A stretch of 64,000 nucleotides of DNA from positions 186,001 to 250,000 of the forward strand of contig NZ_CANMFD010000005.1 of assembly GCF_947496995.1 (NCBI RefSeq). Reading direction: 5' to 3'. The position numbers and the translations under genes were made by a program. The stretch comes from an uncultured Roseibium sp. GTDB taxonomy: Bacteria > Pseudomonadota > Alphaproteobacteria > Rhizobiales > Stappiaceae. Below the pieces are notes generated by a model, which worked only from the letters and a program-made list of their open reading frames with translations, searched no databases and had not been told where the DNA came from. Within the stretch, counting starts at the first letter, position 1. The number at the start of each line of letters is the position of its first letter. Below are positions 20,252-29,053 of this stretch, piece by piece.

Positions 20252-21511
20252 TCAGGCGGCGTCGGAAGAGGATTTGCTGCCGGTGCCGTAGCGCTTTTCG
20301 ATGTAGTCCAGCACCATCTTCTTGAACTCGCCGGCAATGCCCGGTCCGCGCAGCGTGGTGACCTTCTCTCCATCGACGAAAACCGGAGCTGACGGGGTCT
20401 CGCCGGTGCCGGGCAGGGAAATGCCGATATCGGCATGTTTGGATTCGCCCGGTCCGTTGACGATGCAGCCCATCACCGCGACATTGAGGCTTTCGACGCC
20501 GGGATAGTCTTCGCGCCATTTCGGCATGGACACGCGGATATGGTCCTCGATGTCGGACGCCAGTTCCTGGAACACCGTCGAGGTGGTGCGCCCGCAACCG
20601 GGGCAGGCGGCGACGACCGGCACAAAGGCGCGGAAACCCATCACCTGCAGCAGTTCCTGGGCAACCTGCACCTCGCGGGTGCGGTCGCCGCCCGGTTCCG
20701 GCGTCAGCGACACGCGGATCGTGTCTCCGATGCCCTGCTGCAGCAGAATGCCCATGGAGGCGGCGGAGGAGACGATGCCCTTGCTGCCCATTCCGGCTTC
20801 CGTCAGGCCGAGGTGAAGCGCGTAGTCGCAGCGGCGGGCAAGGTCGGCATAAACGGCGATCAGGTCCTGGACCTGGCTGACCTTGGCGGACAGGATGATC
20901 CTGTCGCGGCCCATGCCGAGAGCCTCGGCGCGTTCAGCAGAGAGAATGCCGGACTGGATGATCGCCTCGCGCATCACGGCCGCAGCCGAAACCGGGCTGG
21001 CGCTTTCCGCGTTCTCGTCCATCAGCTTCGTCAGCAGTTCCTGGTCGAGCGACCCCCAGTTTACGCCGATGCGCACCGGCTTGTCGTATTTCAGGGCAAT
21101 CTCGATGATCTGGGAGAACTGCGTGTCGCGCTTGGCCTTGAAGCCGACATTGCCCGGGTTGATCCGGTATTTGGCCAGCGCACTGGCGCAGTCCGGATAG
21201 TCGGCCAGAAGCTTGTGGCCGATATAGTGGAAATCTCCGACCAGCGGCACATCGACACCGAGGCGGTCCAACCGCTCGCGGATGCGCGGCACCTGGGCCG
21301 CGGCTTCGGGCCGATCGACCGTAATGCGCACGATTTCAGAGCCGGCCCTGGCGAGCGCCGAAACCTGGGCAACGGTCGCGTCGGCGTCTGCCGTGTCGGT
21401 GTTGGTCATCGACTGCACGACAACGGGCGCGTCGCCGCCGACCATCACATTGCCGACCATCACGCCAACCGATTTGCGCCGGGGCAGGGGTTTTGCAAAA
21501 TCATCAATCAT
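20252..21511 (-). CDS. ispG: 4-hydroxy-3-methylbut-2-en-1-yl diphosphate synthase (flavodoxin) IspG
   Basis: 419 residues from ATG 21511. It converts methylerythritol cyclodiphosphate to HMBPP, the penultimate step of the non-mevalonate isoprenoid pathway, using a [4Fe-4S] cluster. An N-terminal TIM barrel ([42 protein letters not shown]) is followed by the cluster ligands in [12 protein letters not shown] and [16 protein letters not shown]. The open frame continues 55 codons upstream, but the family N-terminus fits ATG 21511. It is the first gene of an ispG-pdxY-DUF429 unit. Confidence 0.95.
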   Translation of the reverse strand: MIDDFAKPLPRRKSVGVMVGNVMVGGDAPVVVQSMTNTDTADADATVAQVSALARAGSEIVRITVDRPEAAAQVPRIRERLDRLGVDVPLVGDFHYIGHKLLADYPDCASALAKYRINPGNVGFKAKRDTQFSQIIEIALKYDKPVRIGVNWGSLDQELLTKLMDENAESASPVSAAAVMREAIIQSGILSAERAEALGMGRDRIILSAKVSQVQDLIAVYADLARRCDYALHLGLTEAGMGSKGIVSSAASMGILLQQGIGDTIRVSLTPEPGGDRTREVQVAQELLQVMGFRAFVPVVAACPGCGRTTSTVFQELASDIEDHIRVSMPKWREDYPGVESLNVAVMGCIVNGPGESKHADIGISLPGTGETPSAPVFVDGEKVTTLRGPGIAGEFKKMVLDYIEKRYGTGSKSSSDAA

Positions 21512-21776
21512 CACGGGAACCACGGGGTCATTGGGATTGAGCTCATGCACACATACATGAGGGAACTCGGTCCGCTTTTCCAGCGCATGATTAGGCGGTG
21601 AGGCGAAAAAGGGCAATGGGGGCTGTTCCTGCCGGTCGAATGCGGTCGTTTTTCGCCCGGAGCGGCGGAGTGTCACGCCGGATGCTCATGGGCGGCGGTT
21701 GTCCGGCATCCTGCTGGCGCAGTCCGGCAAAACCGGTATCCTGCGGCAACCCAAGTCAAACTTCTGAGGGCAGCAC

Positions 21777-22664
21777 ATGTTCATCACGGTTCTGGAACGG
21801 TCCCTTTCCCTGGCGCAGCACAATATCGGCACGCTGCTCAGGACAGGGTGGGCCTATATCCTGCTGCTCGTCGCCCTCAACTTCGCCATCGGCGGGGGAC
21901 TGATGCCGGAAAGCGGGTTCAAGACGGTGTCCTACATGACGGAACCGGTTGCCGCCGTTGACGAGGGCGCCCTGCGTCTGCTGGCGGCGGTCGCCAATCT
22001 GCTGGTCGGCTTTTCGATCGCCATTGCCTATATCCGCAAGATCCTGATCGACGCACGGGACTTTCCGGTCACGTTCGGCGGGCGCACCCTGCGGGTGATC
22101 CTCAACCAGATCGTTCTTGCCCTGATCGGTCTTCTGTCGCTCATACCCCTGGCGATTGTCGCGCTGCTGCTTGCCGCGGTGACGGCGGGCGCGGGCCTGC
22201 TGCTTTTCTTTCTGGCGCCGTTTATTGCATTGATGGTGGTACAGCGGTTTTCGGTTATCCTGCCGGCCGCGGCACTCGACGACCCGCTCACCTTGAAGGA
22301 AAGCTGGCGGGCGACGTCCGGGCTCGGCTGGGCCATGGCATTTTCCGCCCTGGTCATGAGCCTGCTCGCCGGCTTTCTGGTGTTTGCCTGGGCGTTGCTG
22401 CTCGGTATCAGCGACGGGCTCCTGCCGGCAAGCGTGCTTTGGCAGCAGATTCGCTCGGCAGTGTTTCCCATGGGCACGATGCTGATCCTTGTCTGGGCGT
22501 TCGCCAGCCTTCACGCCACATTTTACGGACTGATCCGGGAACGGTTCGCCGAACGGCTCGGCCTGAAGCCTGCCGACTACATCAGGGCGGACGAGAAGAG
22601 GGCCGCTGCGAGCGCCCGCGCCCGCAAGGCGCTCGAGCGGGTCCATCGTCTGCGCCGGCGGTAG
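21777..22664 (+). CDS. Polytopic membrane protein of unknown function
   Basis: 295 residues; ATG 21777 with CTGAGGG upstream. Six or so hydrophobic segments (about 24-42, 68-85, 108-140, 145-165, 185-215, 230-250) precede a basic, Ala/Arg-rich C-terminal tail (DEKRAAASARARKALERVHRLRRR). The central pattern of a membrane helix, then VILPAAALDDPLTLKESWRAT, resembles the protein at 1142-1918, suggesting the same broad family. It is divergent from ispG and upstream of bdhA by 140 bases, probably with separate promoters. Function unknown. Confidence 0.75.
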   Translation: MFITVLERSLSLAQHNIGTLLRTGWAYILLLVALNFAIGGGLMPESGFKTVSYMTEPVAAVDEGALRLLAAVANLLVGFSIAIAYIRKILIDARDFPVTFGGRTLRVILNQIVLALIGLLSLIPLAIVALLLAAVTAGAGLLLFFLAPFIALMVVQRFSVILPAAALDDPLTLKESWRATSGLGWAMAFSALVMSLLAGFLVFAWALLLGISDGLLPASVLWQQIRSAVFPMGTMLILVWAFASLHATFYGLIRERFAERLGLKPADYIRADEKRAAASARARKALERVHRLRRR

Positions 22665-22729
22665 AAAAAAGACCCTACCGGGACGCAACGGCCTGGAATG
22701 GCCTGGAACGTTTCGGCAATCACTTTTGT

Positions 22730-22755
22730 CATTGCAATGTTGCGGTGCAGTGCCA
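22730..22755. promoter_or_regulatory. TGC-rich palindromic site upstream of bdhA
   Basis: Perfect 10-base palindrome CATTGCAATG (22730-22739) followed by TTGCGGTGCAGTGCC. TGC/GCA-rich repeats of this kind are described as binding sites of PhaR-type regulators of polyhydroxybutyrate metabolism. It is 50-75 bases upstream of bdhA. The regulator assignment is an inference. Confidence 0.3.
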
Positions 22756-22804
22756 ACTGGTAGAATGATGTATCGACAAAATTTCAGTTCTCGGGAGTTC
22801 CCTC

Positions 22805-23587
22805 ATGCTTTCCAATAAAACCGCCGTTGTAACCGGATCCACATCGGGGATCGGCCTTGGCTGCGCCCGCGCTTTTGCGGAAAAAGGGGCCAATGTGGTC
22901 ATCAACGGCCTTGGTGATGCGGATGAAATCGAGAAGACACGCGCTGCCATCGAGGCCGATTTCGGCGTCCGCTGCGTGTACTCCCCCGCCAACATGCTGA
23001 AGGGTGACGAGATCGCCGCCATGATTGCCGACGCGCAAAAGGAATTCGGGTCGGTCGATATTCTCGTCAACAATGCTGGCATTCAGTTTGTTTCGCCGGT
23101 AGACGAGTTTCCGGTCGACAAGTGGGACGCGATCATCGCGATCAACCTGACGTCGGCCTTTCACGGTATCCGGGCAGCGCTGCCGGGCATGAAAAAGGCG
23201 GGCTGGGGCCGGATCATCAACACCGCGTCCGCGCATGCTCTTGTCGCTTCGCCGTTCAAGTCCGCCTATGTTGCCGCCAAACACGGCATCGCCGGCCTGA
23301 CGAAAACGGTTGCTCTGGAAGTGGCCCAGCAGGGCATTACCGTGAATGCCATCTGCCCCGGCTACGTCTGGACTCCGCTGGTGGAAGCGCAGATCCCCGA
23401 CACGATGAAGGCGCGCAACATGACCGAGGAAGAGGTCAAGAAGGACGTGATGCTGGCTGCCCAGCCGACCAAACAGTTCGTGACCATCGAACAGGTTGCT
23501 GGATACGCGGTGTTCCTGTGCTCCGATACCGCCTCTTCGATCACCGGCTCCATCCTGCCGATGGATGGCGGATGGACGGCGCAATAA
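22805..23587 (+). CDS. bdhA: 3-hydroxybutyrate dehydrogenase BdhA
   Basis: 260 residues, classical short-chain dehydrogenase length. It oxidises (R)-3-hydroxybutyrate to acetoacetate with NAD, in polyhydroxybutyrate breakdown. The cofactor loop is VTGSTSGIGLG, with NNAG at about residue 89. The catalytic set is Ser in INTASAHALVAS and Tyr-x3-Lys in SAYVAAKHG. The family-typical loop ICPGYVWTPLVEAQIPD also supports 3-hydroxybutyrate specificity. GGGAG is suitably placed before the ATG. The patatin-like gene follows after 50 bases, probably in the same transcript. Confidence 0.95.
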   Translation: MLSNKTAVVTGSTSGIGLGCARAFAEKGANVVINGLGDADEIEKTRAAIEADFGVRCVYSPANMLKGDEIAAMIADAQKEFGSVDILVNNAGIQFVSPVDEFPVDKWDAIIAINLTSAFHGIRAALPGMKKAGWGRIINTASAHALVASPFKSAYVAAKHGIAGLTKTVALEVAQQGITVNAICPGYVWTPLVEAQIPDTMKARNMTEEEVKKDVMLAAQPTKQFVTIEQVAGYAVFLCSDTASSITGSILPMDGGWTAQ

Positions 23588-23637
23588 GGGGTCCTGGGGG
23601 TTCCAGGCCCTTGTGAAAAGGCCGAAGGAGGGCCGCT

Positions 23638-24651
23638 GTGGCTGCACCGAAAAAGATAAATCTCGCCCTGCAGGGCGGCGGTGCGCATGGCGCGTTTACC
23701 TGGGGTGTTCTGGACTGGTTTCTGGAAGACAACCGCTTTGTCATAGACGCGATAACCGGAACGTCCGCAGGCGCGATGAATGCGGTTGTTCTGGTCAGCG
23801 GCATGGAGGCGGGCGGCGAGGCAGGCGCGCGGGAAAGCCTGGAAAATTTCTGGCGCGAGGTCAGCAACCATGCTCACTTCAGCCCGATCCAGCGCTCTCC
23901 CCTGGATGTTCTCCTGGGCCAGTGGAGCCTCGATTTTTCGCCGAGCTATCTCTATTTCGACGTGATGTCGCGGTTTGCCTCTCCCTATGAACTCAATCCG
24001 TTCAACGTCAATCCTCTGCGCGACGTGGTGGCGAAGGTTGTCGACTTCGACAAGGTGCATGCCTGCGATGCGGTGAAGCTGTTCATTTCAGCGACCAACG
24101 TCTTCACCGGCAAGATCAGGATCTTCACCCACAAGGAAGTCACACTGGATGCGGTGATGGCGTCGGCCTGCCTGCCGCATCTCTATCAGGCGGTGGAGAT
24201 TGACGGGGAACCGTACTGGGATGGCGGCTACATGGGCAATCCGCCGCTTTATCCGCTGTTTTACGAGACCAGAACGCCTGATGTGGTGCTCATCCAGATC
24301 AATCCCCTGGAGCGGCGCGAAGTGCCGAAGAGCGCGCGGGAAATTCTCAACCGCGTCAACGAGATCAGCTTCAATTCCACCCTGTTGCGCGAACTCAGGG
24401 CCATCGACTTTGTCTCCCGGCTGATCGAAGAGGGGAAACTGTCGCATGAGGACTACATGAAGGTGAATATGCACCGGATTACCGGTGAGGAGCTGAAACC
24501 GCTGCAGGCCTCGTCGAAACTGAATGCCGAATGGGCGTTTCTGACCGAATTGCGGGACATCGGCCGCAAGACCGCCCGGGACTGGCTTGACCGACATTAC
24601 GACGATATCGGCAAACGCTCGACGATCGATCTGCGAAGCGAGTTCTCGTGA
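23638..24651 (+). CDS. Patatin-like phospholipase family protein
   Basis: 337 residues from GTG 23638, preceded by AAGGAGG. The patatin set is complete: oxyanion loop LQGGGAHGAFTWGVLD, nucleophile GTSAGAMNAVV, and the dyad Asp in EPYWDGGYMGNPP. The family hydrolyses acyl esters; some bacterial members sit with bdhA and are linked to polyhydroxyalkanoate metabolism. A role in PHB or lipid turnover is therefore suggested by position but not shown. No signal peptide is evident, so it is probably cytoplasmic. Confidence 0.9.
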   Translation: MAAPKKINLALQGGGAHGAFTWGVLDWFLEDNRFVIDAITGTSAGAMNAVVLVSGMEAGGEAGARESLENFWREVSNHAHFSPIQRSPLDVLLGQWSLDFSPSYLYFDVMSRFASPYELNPFNVNPLRDVVAKVVDFDKVHACDAVKLFISATNVFTGKIRIFTHKEVTLDAVMASACLPHLYQAVEIDGEPYWDGGYMGNPPLYPLFYETRTPDVVLIQINPLERREVPKSAREILNRVNEISFNSTLLRELRAIDFVSRLIEEGKLSHEDYMKVNMHRITGEELKPLQASSKLNAEWAFLTELRDIGRKTARDWLDRHYDDIGKRSTIDLRSEFS

Positions 24652-24710
24652 TGCGGACCGGGCGTCGAGACGGTTCGGCGTTAACCTTCTGTTAGCCGTG
24701 TTCGCAAGTG

Positions 24711-24729
24711 GCATTGCAGATTGCAATGC
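24711..24729. promoter_or_regulatory. Perfect 8-bp inverted repeat downstream of the patatin-like gene
   Basis: GCATTGCA and TGCAATGC separated by GAT. It shares the CATTGCA/TGCAATG core with the palindrome upstream of bdhA, so one regulator might bind both. It is operator-like in spacing; too short and U-poor for a terminator. Confidence 0.35.
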
Positions 24730-25070
24730 AGCAGTGGTGAAGACTTCCTGAACGAAATCAGCATCTTGTGTTTTGCATCCCGGCCGCGGGCAGATCTGGG
24801 TATCTGGCCGGGAAAACAAATTGGCAAGGCTTTTGCGATTGAATAGGCACGCTGATTGTCAGGTAGTGCGTCGTCAGCGAAAAGTGGACGGAAGAAGCGG
24901 GCAAATGCGACCCCGCCTGCTTCTTCCTTCCCACCAGGATCCGGCAGGTGCCGTTCTCCGGCATTCAGCATGTTCCGCACCTTCTGCCGCAGAGCTCTTG
25001 TCTTTTTCATATAAATTCAATTTTCGGGATGGTAACTGTTCTTAAATTGCCGTCTTGGCGACCTATTTCT

Positions 25071-25110
25071 AGAGCAGTCTGTGTTCATTCGAATGCGGAC
25101 AGGACGCTCT
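25071..25110. repeat. 40-base imperfect palindrome
   Basis: Symmetric about 25090/25091: ends AGAGC...GCTCT, centre ATTCGAAT, 14 of 20 positions paired. A CTAGAGC-type end is typical of short intergenic repeats scattered in Hyphomicrobiales genomes. It lies about 90 bases upstream of the pentapeptide-repeat gene and may also affect its expression. Confidence 0.5.
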
Positions 25111-25201
25111 GACAGTTTAGGACCGGTCGATATTTTGCTTTCGGCGCCCGGCCGAGCGACGGCAGACCGATCTTTTTGGCTTACGGGAAAAGGGATTTGC
25201 G

Positions 25202-26047
25202 ATGAGCGACAGGATGACCCGGTTTCTGACAGGTTGCCTCGGTGCGCTGACGGTGATGGCCGGTTCGGGAGGCGCTGTTGCGCTCGAGGCAATGGCGGCG
25301 AGCGACGTGGCACGGATTGCGGAGATCACCGATAACGGCGGTTGTCCGCGCTGCGACCTGGAACTGACCGAACTCCGGGCACTGACCGTGAAGAACGCAA
25401 ATTTCTACGGAGCGAACTTGCGCGAGGTCGACCTGAAGGAGGCTGTGCTTCCGGATGCGGACTTCCGCGAAACGGATTTTCGCCGTACGGAAGCAGAGCG
25501 AGCCGATTTTTCCGGAGCCAATTTCTCCAGCGCCAGCATGCGGTCCGTCGATCTTGAAAAGGCCAATCTGACAAACGCCAATTTTCAGAATGTGGACCTG
25601 AGAGACGCGGACATGAATTCCAGCATTGCCAGCGGTGCGAATTTTGACGAAGCAGACCTCAGGAACGTCACACTGATCCGTTCCGTTGCGGATGGGGCGA
25701 CATTCAGGGAAGCGAAAATGGACGGGGTCAATCTCGAGCGGGTGAAACTCACCGGTGCGAATTTTCATAACGCTCGTCTTCGTCATGCAAAACTCGACCG
25801 CATCAACGCACAGGGCGCGGATTTTTCCGGTGCGGATCTGTCCAATGTGCGGCTGGTCAGTTCCGATCTGAGCGGCGCCAATCTGACCAACGTGAATTTC
25901 GACGGTGCGCTGCTGCGCCGGACGCGCCTGCCGGGCGCCGATCTGACGGGCGCCACGAACCTGGACCCAAGCCGGATTCTGGGTGCCTGTGGTGATGCGG
26001 CCACCAAACTTCCAAGCGGCATAACACTGATTGATTGCACTTATTGA
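25202..26047 (+). CDS. Exported pentapeptide-repeat protein
   Basis: 281 residues. The N-terminus (MTRFLTGCLGALTVMAGSGGAVAL) looks like a signal peptide, followed by GGCPRCDL. From about residue 60 to 255 there are tandem pentapeptide repeats of the A(D/N)Lxx type: ANFYGANLREVDLKEAVL, ADFSGANFSSASM, GANLTNVNFDGALL. These form a right-handed quadrilateral beta-helix. Cysteines occur near both ends (CPRC, and LGACGD with IDCTY), which could be disulfide-linked in the periplasm. Export argues against a Qnr/MfpA-like gyrase-protection role. Exact function unknown. Confidence 0.88.
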   Translation: MSDRMTRFLTGCLGALTVMAGSGGAVALEAMAASDVARIAEITDNGGCPRCDLELTELRALTVKNANFYGANLREVDLKEAVLPDADFRETDFRRTEAERADFSGANFSSASMRSVDLEKANLTNANFQNVDLRDADMNSSIASGANFDEADLRNVTLIRSVADGATFREAKMDGVNLERVKLTGANFHNARLRHAKLDRINAQGADFSGADLSNVRLVSSDLSGANLTNVNFDGALLRRTRLPGADLTGATNLDPSRILGACGDAATKLPSGITLIDCTY

Positions 26048-26377
26048 CAGCTGCGGCACCGGGTCTGATTCAAGGCGCGGTTCCGCTGCCAGAAATGCAG
26101 TGCGGGGCTGGGCTCTGCCAAACGTTCCACTCGCCCTCGCTGAAGGGGCTGGAAGTCCGGGACGCCATTCAGGTTTGAGACGTTGTCACGCGTTTTCGCT
26201 GACCGGTTCCAATTGAAACCTTATCCGGCGGTTCTCAAGGCATTTGCTGAACAGCGCTGTTTTCCAGAAACATGTCGCGTTAAATTGAATTCAGAAATTC
26301 GCCCGAACGCATTTGCAATGCAAACGCTGCCTCGGGCGTCTTCCTTGAACCATCAATCCGCTTGACCGCGATATGCT
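26048..26377. other. Convergent intergenic region with hairpin
   Basis: 330 bases between two convergent genes. At 26301-26337 GCCCGA pairs with TCGGGC around an inner CGCATTTGC / GCAAACGC arm, a plausible bidirectional transcript end. A CTCTAGA motif (26375-26381) is at the MipA gene end. No gene is seen. Confidence 0.4.
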
Positions 26378-27193
26378 CTAGAACAGGTCGAATGCGAAGC
26401 GGTAGCTGACACCGACGCCGACGCTGAACTGGTTCTCGCTCCCGCCTTCGGCAATCGGGCTGTCGGCGGCATCACCAATCAGACGGTCGTAGCCGCCCTG
26501 AAGGTGGAGACGGACATCGTCGTTCCAGTCGTAACTGGCACGGGCCGCAACACCAAGGCTCTTGAAGCCGGCGCTGGGGCTGTAGGCGGTCAGGCGTCCG
26601 CCGCTGTTGGCGGCTTCAGAGGCGGTGACCCCGAAATAGGTGTCCATGTATTCGCCGGAAGCAAAATCGGCACGCGGGCCGAAGCTGACTTCCCATTTTT
26701 CATGCGGATAGATGATCCCGTCGAGGCCGAGCTGCCCGACCTGGCCGGTATGACCGTTGATGCCCTGACGCAGTTCCGCGAAAGCACGGAAGTGTTCGGT
26801 GCGATATCCGCCGCCAAGCCCGAGCTCAAGCGCCCAGTCCACTGTTTTGGTTCCGCGAAGATCCGCGCTGTCGCTGGCCTTGCGTTCGCCGATGAAATTG
26901 AAGGCCGGATAGAGGAACGGTCCGGTCCTGCGCTTGCCGTCGTTTACCTGGCCGAAACCCGGAACATAGAAACGGCCGACTGAGATGATCGGAAAAGGAT
27001 AGACCAGATAGCTGTCCGAAGCTTCGTAACGCGGTTTGACCATCGCGCCGATGCCGAGATCGATCACAAACTGCTTGTTTGCGTCCTCGGTGGAGAGCTG
27101 GCCACTTTCCGCCAAGGCGGCTCCAGACATGGCGCTCAAGGAAAGGGCCAGTGCGGCGCGCGACAACAGCTTCATCATTATGATCACATCCAT
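26378..27193 (-). CDS. MipA/OmpV family outer-membrane protein
   Basis: About 271 residues from ATG 27193; ATG 27178 (MMKLLSRAAL) is an alternative and gives the cleanest signal peptide, ending SGAALAES. The mature part is a beta-barrel: alternating strands, FVIDLGIGAMVKPRYEASDSYLVYPFPI at the N-terminus (family hallmark) and a C-terminal strand ending YRFAFDLF, with the terminal Phe of outer-membrane proteins. The family is named for MltA-interacting protein, but most members have no known ligand. It is a single-gene unit divergent from yggT. Confidence 0.85.
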   Translation of the reverse strand: MDVIIMMKLLSRAALALSLSAMSGAALAESGQLSTEDANKQFVIDLGIGAMVKPRYEASDSYLVYPFPIISVGRFYVPGFGQVNDGKRRTGPFLYPAFNFIGERKASDSADLRGTKTVDWALELGLGGGYRTEHFRAFAELRQGINGHTGQVGQLGLDGIIYPHEKWEVSFGPRADFASGEYMDTYFGVTASEAANSGGRLTAYSPSAGFKSLGVAARASYDWNDDVRLHLQGGYDRLIGDAADSPIAEGGSENQFSVGVGVSYRFAFDLF

Positions 27194-27306
27194 TGGAATC
27201 CGTTGATCGGACAATAGCACGAGTAGGGGTTATAGAAAGCCTAAGGAATCAAGGTTGTGTAGAACTGTTGCATTTGCGCATCTGGACGCTTTTTCAGGGA
27301 GATCGG

Positions 27307-27390
27307 ATGGCAAACAAACCGGCGTTAAAAGATGCCGCGCCTTGCAGCTTTTCCGTCTTGCGGCTACATGAGGATCAGGACAGATCCTGA
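27307..27390 (+). CDS. Possible 27-codon small ORF upstream of yggT
   Basis: ATG 27307 has a good AGGGAG 5-10 bases upstream and reads MANKPALKDAAPCSFSVL for 27 codons, ending 18 bases before the yggT start. It could be a leader peptide, or chance. Nothing in its composition identifies it. Confidence 0.2.
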   Translation: MANKPALKDAAPCSFSVLRLHEDQDRS

Positions 27391-27408
27391 ACGGCAACGG
27401 AAGAGACC

Positions 27409-27705
27409 ATGACAGCCCTTTTCAACGTCATTCTTATCGCACTTGAACTCTACACATACGTGATCATTGCCTCTGCGATCTTCTCGTGGCTCTTTGCCTT
27501 CAATATCGTCAATTCGAACAATCAGGTCATCAACGCGATCGGCCGAGTTCTCTACAATCTGACGGAGCCGGCTCTTCGGCCGATCCGCCGGTTTTTGCCG
27601 GATCTGGGAGGGGTCGATATCTCCCCGGTGATCCTGCTGCTGCTGATCATTTTCCTCCGCCAGATCATCATCATCAATCTGATGCCGCTGTTCGCCGGAT
27701 ATTGA
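27409..27705 (+). CDS. YggT family membrane protein
   Basis: 98 residues with two hydrophobic halves: [23 protein letters not shown] and [20 protein letters not shown]. Between them is the conserved stretch [23 protein letters not shown]. That is a complete YggT protein. The family is widespread and linked in various bacteria to osmotic tolerance or cell-division factors, without a firm biochemical role. A strong terminator follows. Confidence 0.93.
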   Translation: MTALFNVILIALELYTYVIIASAIFSWLFAFNIVNSNNQVINAIGRVLYNLTEPALRPIRRFLPDLGGVDISPVILLLLIIFLRQIIIINLMPLFAGY

Positions 27706-27729
27706 TCCCCTGAAAGTCAGTTAATGAAC

Positions 27730-27757
27730 AAAGCCCGGGCCATCTGGTCCGGGCTTT
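27730..27757 (+). terminator. Intrinsic terminator of yggT
   Basis: AAAGCCCGGGCC (27730-27741), loop ATCT, GGTCCGGGCTTT (27746-27757), 11 of 12 pairs Watson-Crick with one G-T, followed by a T-rich stretch. Confidence 0.88.
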
Positions 27758-27780
27758 ACGTTTGTTTACAATTCTTTATT

Positions 27781-27890
27781 CGTCATGCCATGGCTCGACC
27801 ATGGCATCCATGCTGCTGCGTTCTCCCGCATTCCAGCCTGGCTTGATCAGAGGTCGCGGCATGGATAGCAGGGTCAAGCCCTGCAACGAC
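27781..27890. repeat. REP-like palindromic element
   Basis: Starts CGTCATGCC and ends CAACGACG. It contains a perfect stem ATGCCATGG / CCATGGCAT at 27785-27807, a second pairing TCCATGC / GCATGGA, and GCAGGG / CCCTGC near the right end. It resembles alphaproteobacterial intergenic REP sequences with CGTCATNCC ends. It fills the gap between the yggT terminator and the Trm112-like gene; nothing else is seen in that gap. Confidence 0.6.
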
Positions 27891-28006
27891 GGAGTGAATT
27901 CAGGGAATTTTCGACTTTGCAGTGAGCATGGGGCTCAGCAGAGCTGGTGACGACATGAGGCAGACCTTTGCCGGAAGGCTGGGCCCGAGGATTTCTTGTT
28001 GCTGGT

Positions 28007-28198
28007 CTAGTCTTCCAGCTTGCGGGCCTCGTCCGGCAGCATGATGGGGATGCCGTTGCGGATCGGGTAGGCAAGCCTCGCCGAGCGGGAAACCAGTTCC
28101 TGCTTCTGCGCGTCATATTCCAGTGTCGACTTAGTCAGCGGGCAGACGAGGAGTTCAAGAAGCTTCCTGTCTACAGGGCGTTCCGCGGGTTCGGTCAT
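28007..28198 (-). CDS. Trm112 family protein
   Basis: 63 residues from ATG 28198. [19 protein letters not shown] and [18 protein letters not shown] match the short bacterial Trm112/YcaR proteins. The classical second CxxC is absent; only one Cys (LVCP) remains, as in many proteobacterial members. In eukaryotes Trm112 activates methyltransferases; the bacterial role is uncertain. The open frame extends upstream, but family length and start support 63 residues. It lies 77 bases after the LON-domain gene. Confidence 0.9.
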   Translation of the reverse strand: MTEPAERPVDRKLLELLVCPLTKSTLEYDAQKQELVSRSARLAYPIRNGIPIMLPDEARKLED

Positions 28199-28275
28199 GG
28201 GATCGGTCTTTCTGTCGTACGTGCCTGCTTCACCCTGCCCGCCTGCGGGATCGCATCCCGGCAAAGCCGGGGGTG

Positions 28276-28953
28276 CTACTGCAATGTGGATCCGCCGTCG
28301 TTCTGGGATTTGGCGAGGTCCATCTCGGTAATGGCGATAAGGGTTTCGGCGCGGGTCTTCAGGTCGCGGGCTTCCAGAAGGGCCTGTTTTTCCTGGGGGC
28401 CATAAGGGCACATCATGCAAAGCGCGTTCACCAGGACTTCCGTTTCGGCTTCCGAAACGCTGCGCCAGTCGGCTTCCAGATTGTTGGCGTCGAGATAGTC
28501 GCGCAGGGTCTTCAACAGGCCATGCCGGTCGACGTCTTCCTCGCCTTCGCCGCATTTGAGATCATGGGCGAAGGGCGCGAAGTCGCATTCCACCTGACGG
28601 AAGCCGGAATATGAGCTCTTCTCCTTGCCGAGGGCGAAGCGGGTGACGCCCTGAAGGGTGATGAGATATCGCCCGTCGCCGGTCTCCTGAAAGCTGGTCA
28701 GGCGGCCGACGCAGCCGACGCTCGCCAGCACCGGGTTGTCTTGGTCGTCGGCATTGCTGTCCGGAGACGGCTGGACCACACCGATCAGCCTGTTTCCTCC
28801 CAGGGCTGCATCGACCATGTCGATATAGCGCTGTTCGAAGATGTTCAGCGGCAACTGGGTTCTGGGGAGAAGCAGGGCACCGGGCAAGGGAAATACGGGG
28901 AGGATCGGCGGCAGATCCGCGATCGTTTCGTAAATGGCATTTCCCGCCTGCAT
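28276..28953 (-). CDS. LON peptidase substrate-binding domain protein
   Basis: 225 residues from ATG 28953, with AGGCAGGGAA upstream. The LON N-terminal domain is recognised by [30 protein letters not shown], then [24 protein letters not shown]. There is no ATPase or protease domain. Such stand-alone proteins are widespread in alphaproteobacteria, usually after a thioredoxin gene as here (100-base gap). The role is probably substrate binding in proteostasis, by inference from the domain and its chaperone-like neighbour. Confidence 0.92.
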   Translation of the reverse strand: MQAGNAIYETIADLPPILPVFPLPGALLLPRTQLPLNIFEQRYIDMVDAALGGNRLIGVVQPSPDSNADDQDNPVLASVGCVGRLTSFQETGDGRYLITLQGVTRFALGKEKSSYSGFRQVECDFAPFAHDLKCGEGEEDVDRHGLLKTLRDYLDANNLEADWRSVSEAETEVLVNALCMMCPYGPQEKQALLEARDLKTRAETLIAITEMDLAKSQNDGGSTLQ

Positions 28954-29053
28954 TTCCCTGCCTTTCCTGTCGTCTTCATGAGGATCCGGTGTCTGCGCAC
29001 CTTCTGATGCGCCAGACTGTCCATGACCTAATGTGTGGCTTGATCGGTAATCG

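Larger units (their letters stand above)
24652..25201. other. Intergenic region with two palindromes, no gene
   Basis: 550 bases between the patatin-like gene and the pentapeptide-repeat gene. It holds GCATTGCA-GAT-TGCAATGC (24711-24729) and a 40-base palindrome at 25071-25110. The short open frames in it lack ribosome binding sites and family resemblance. Confidence 0.5.

Noticed and set aside
28199..28555. N-terminal extension of the Trm112-like gene
   Set aside because: The extended part overlaps the LON-domain gene in another frame and is Arg/Pro-rich; the family is about 60 residues and starts at 28198.
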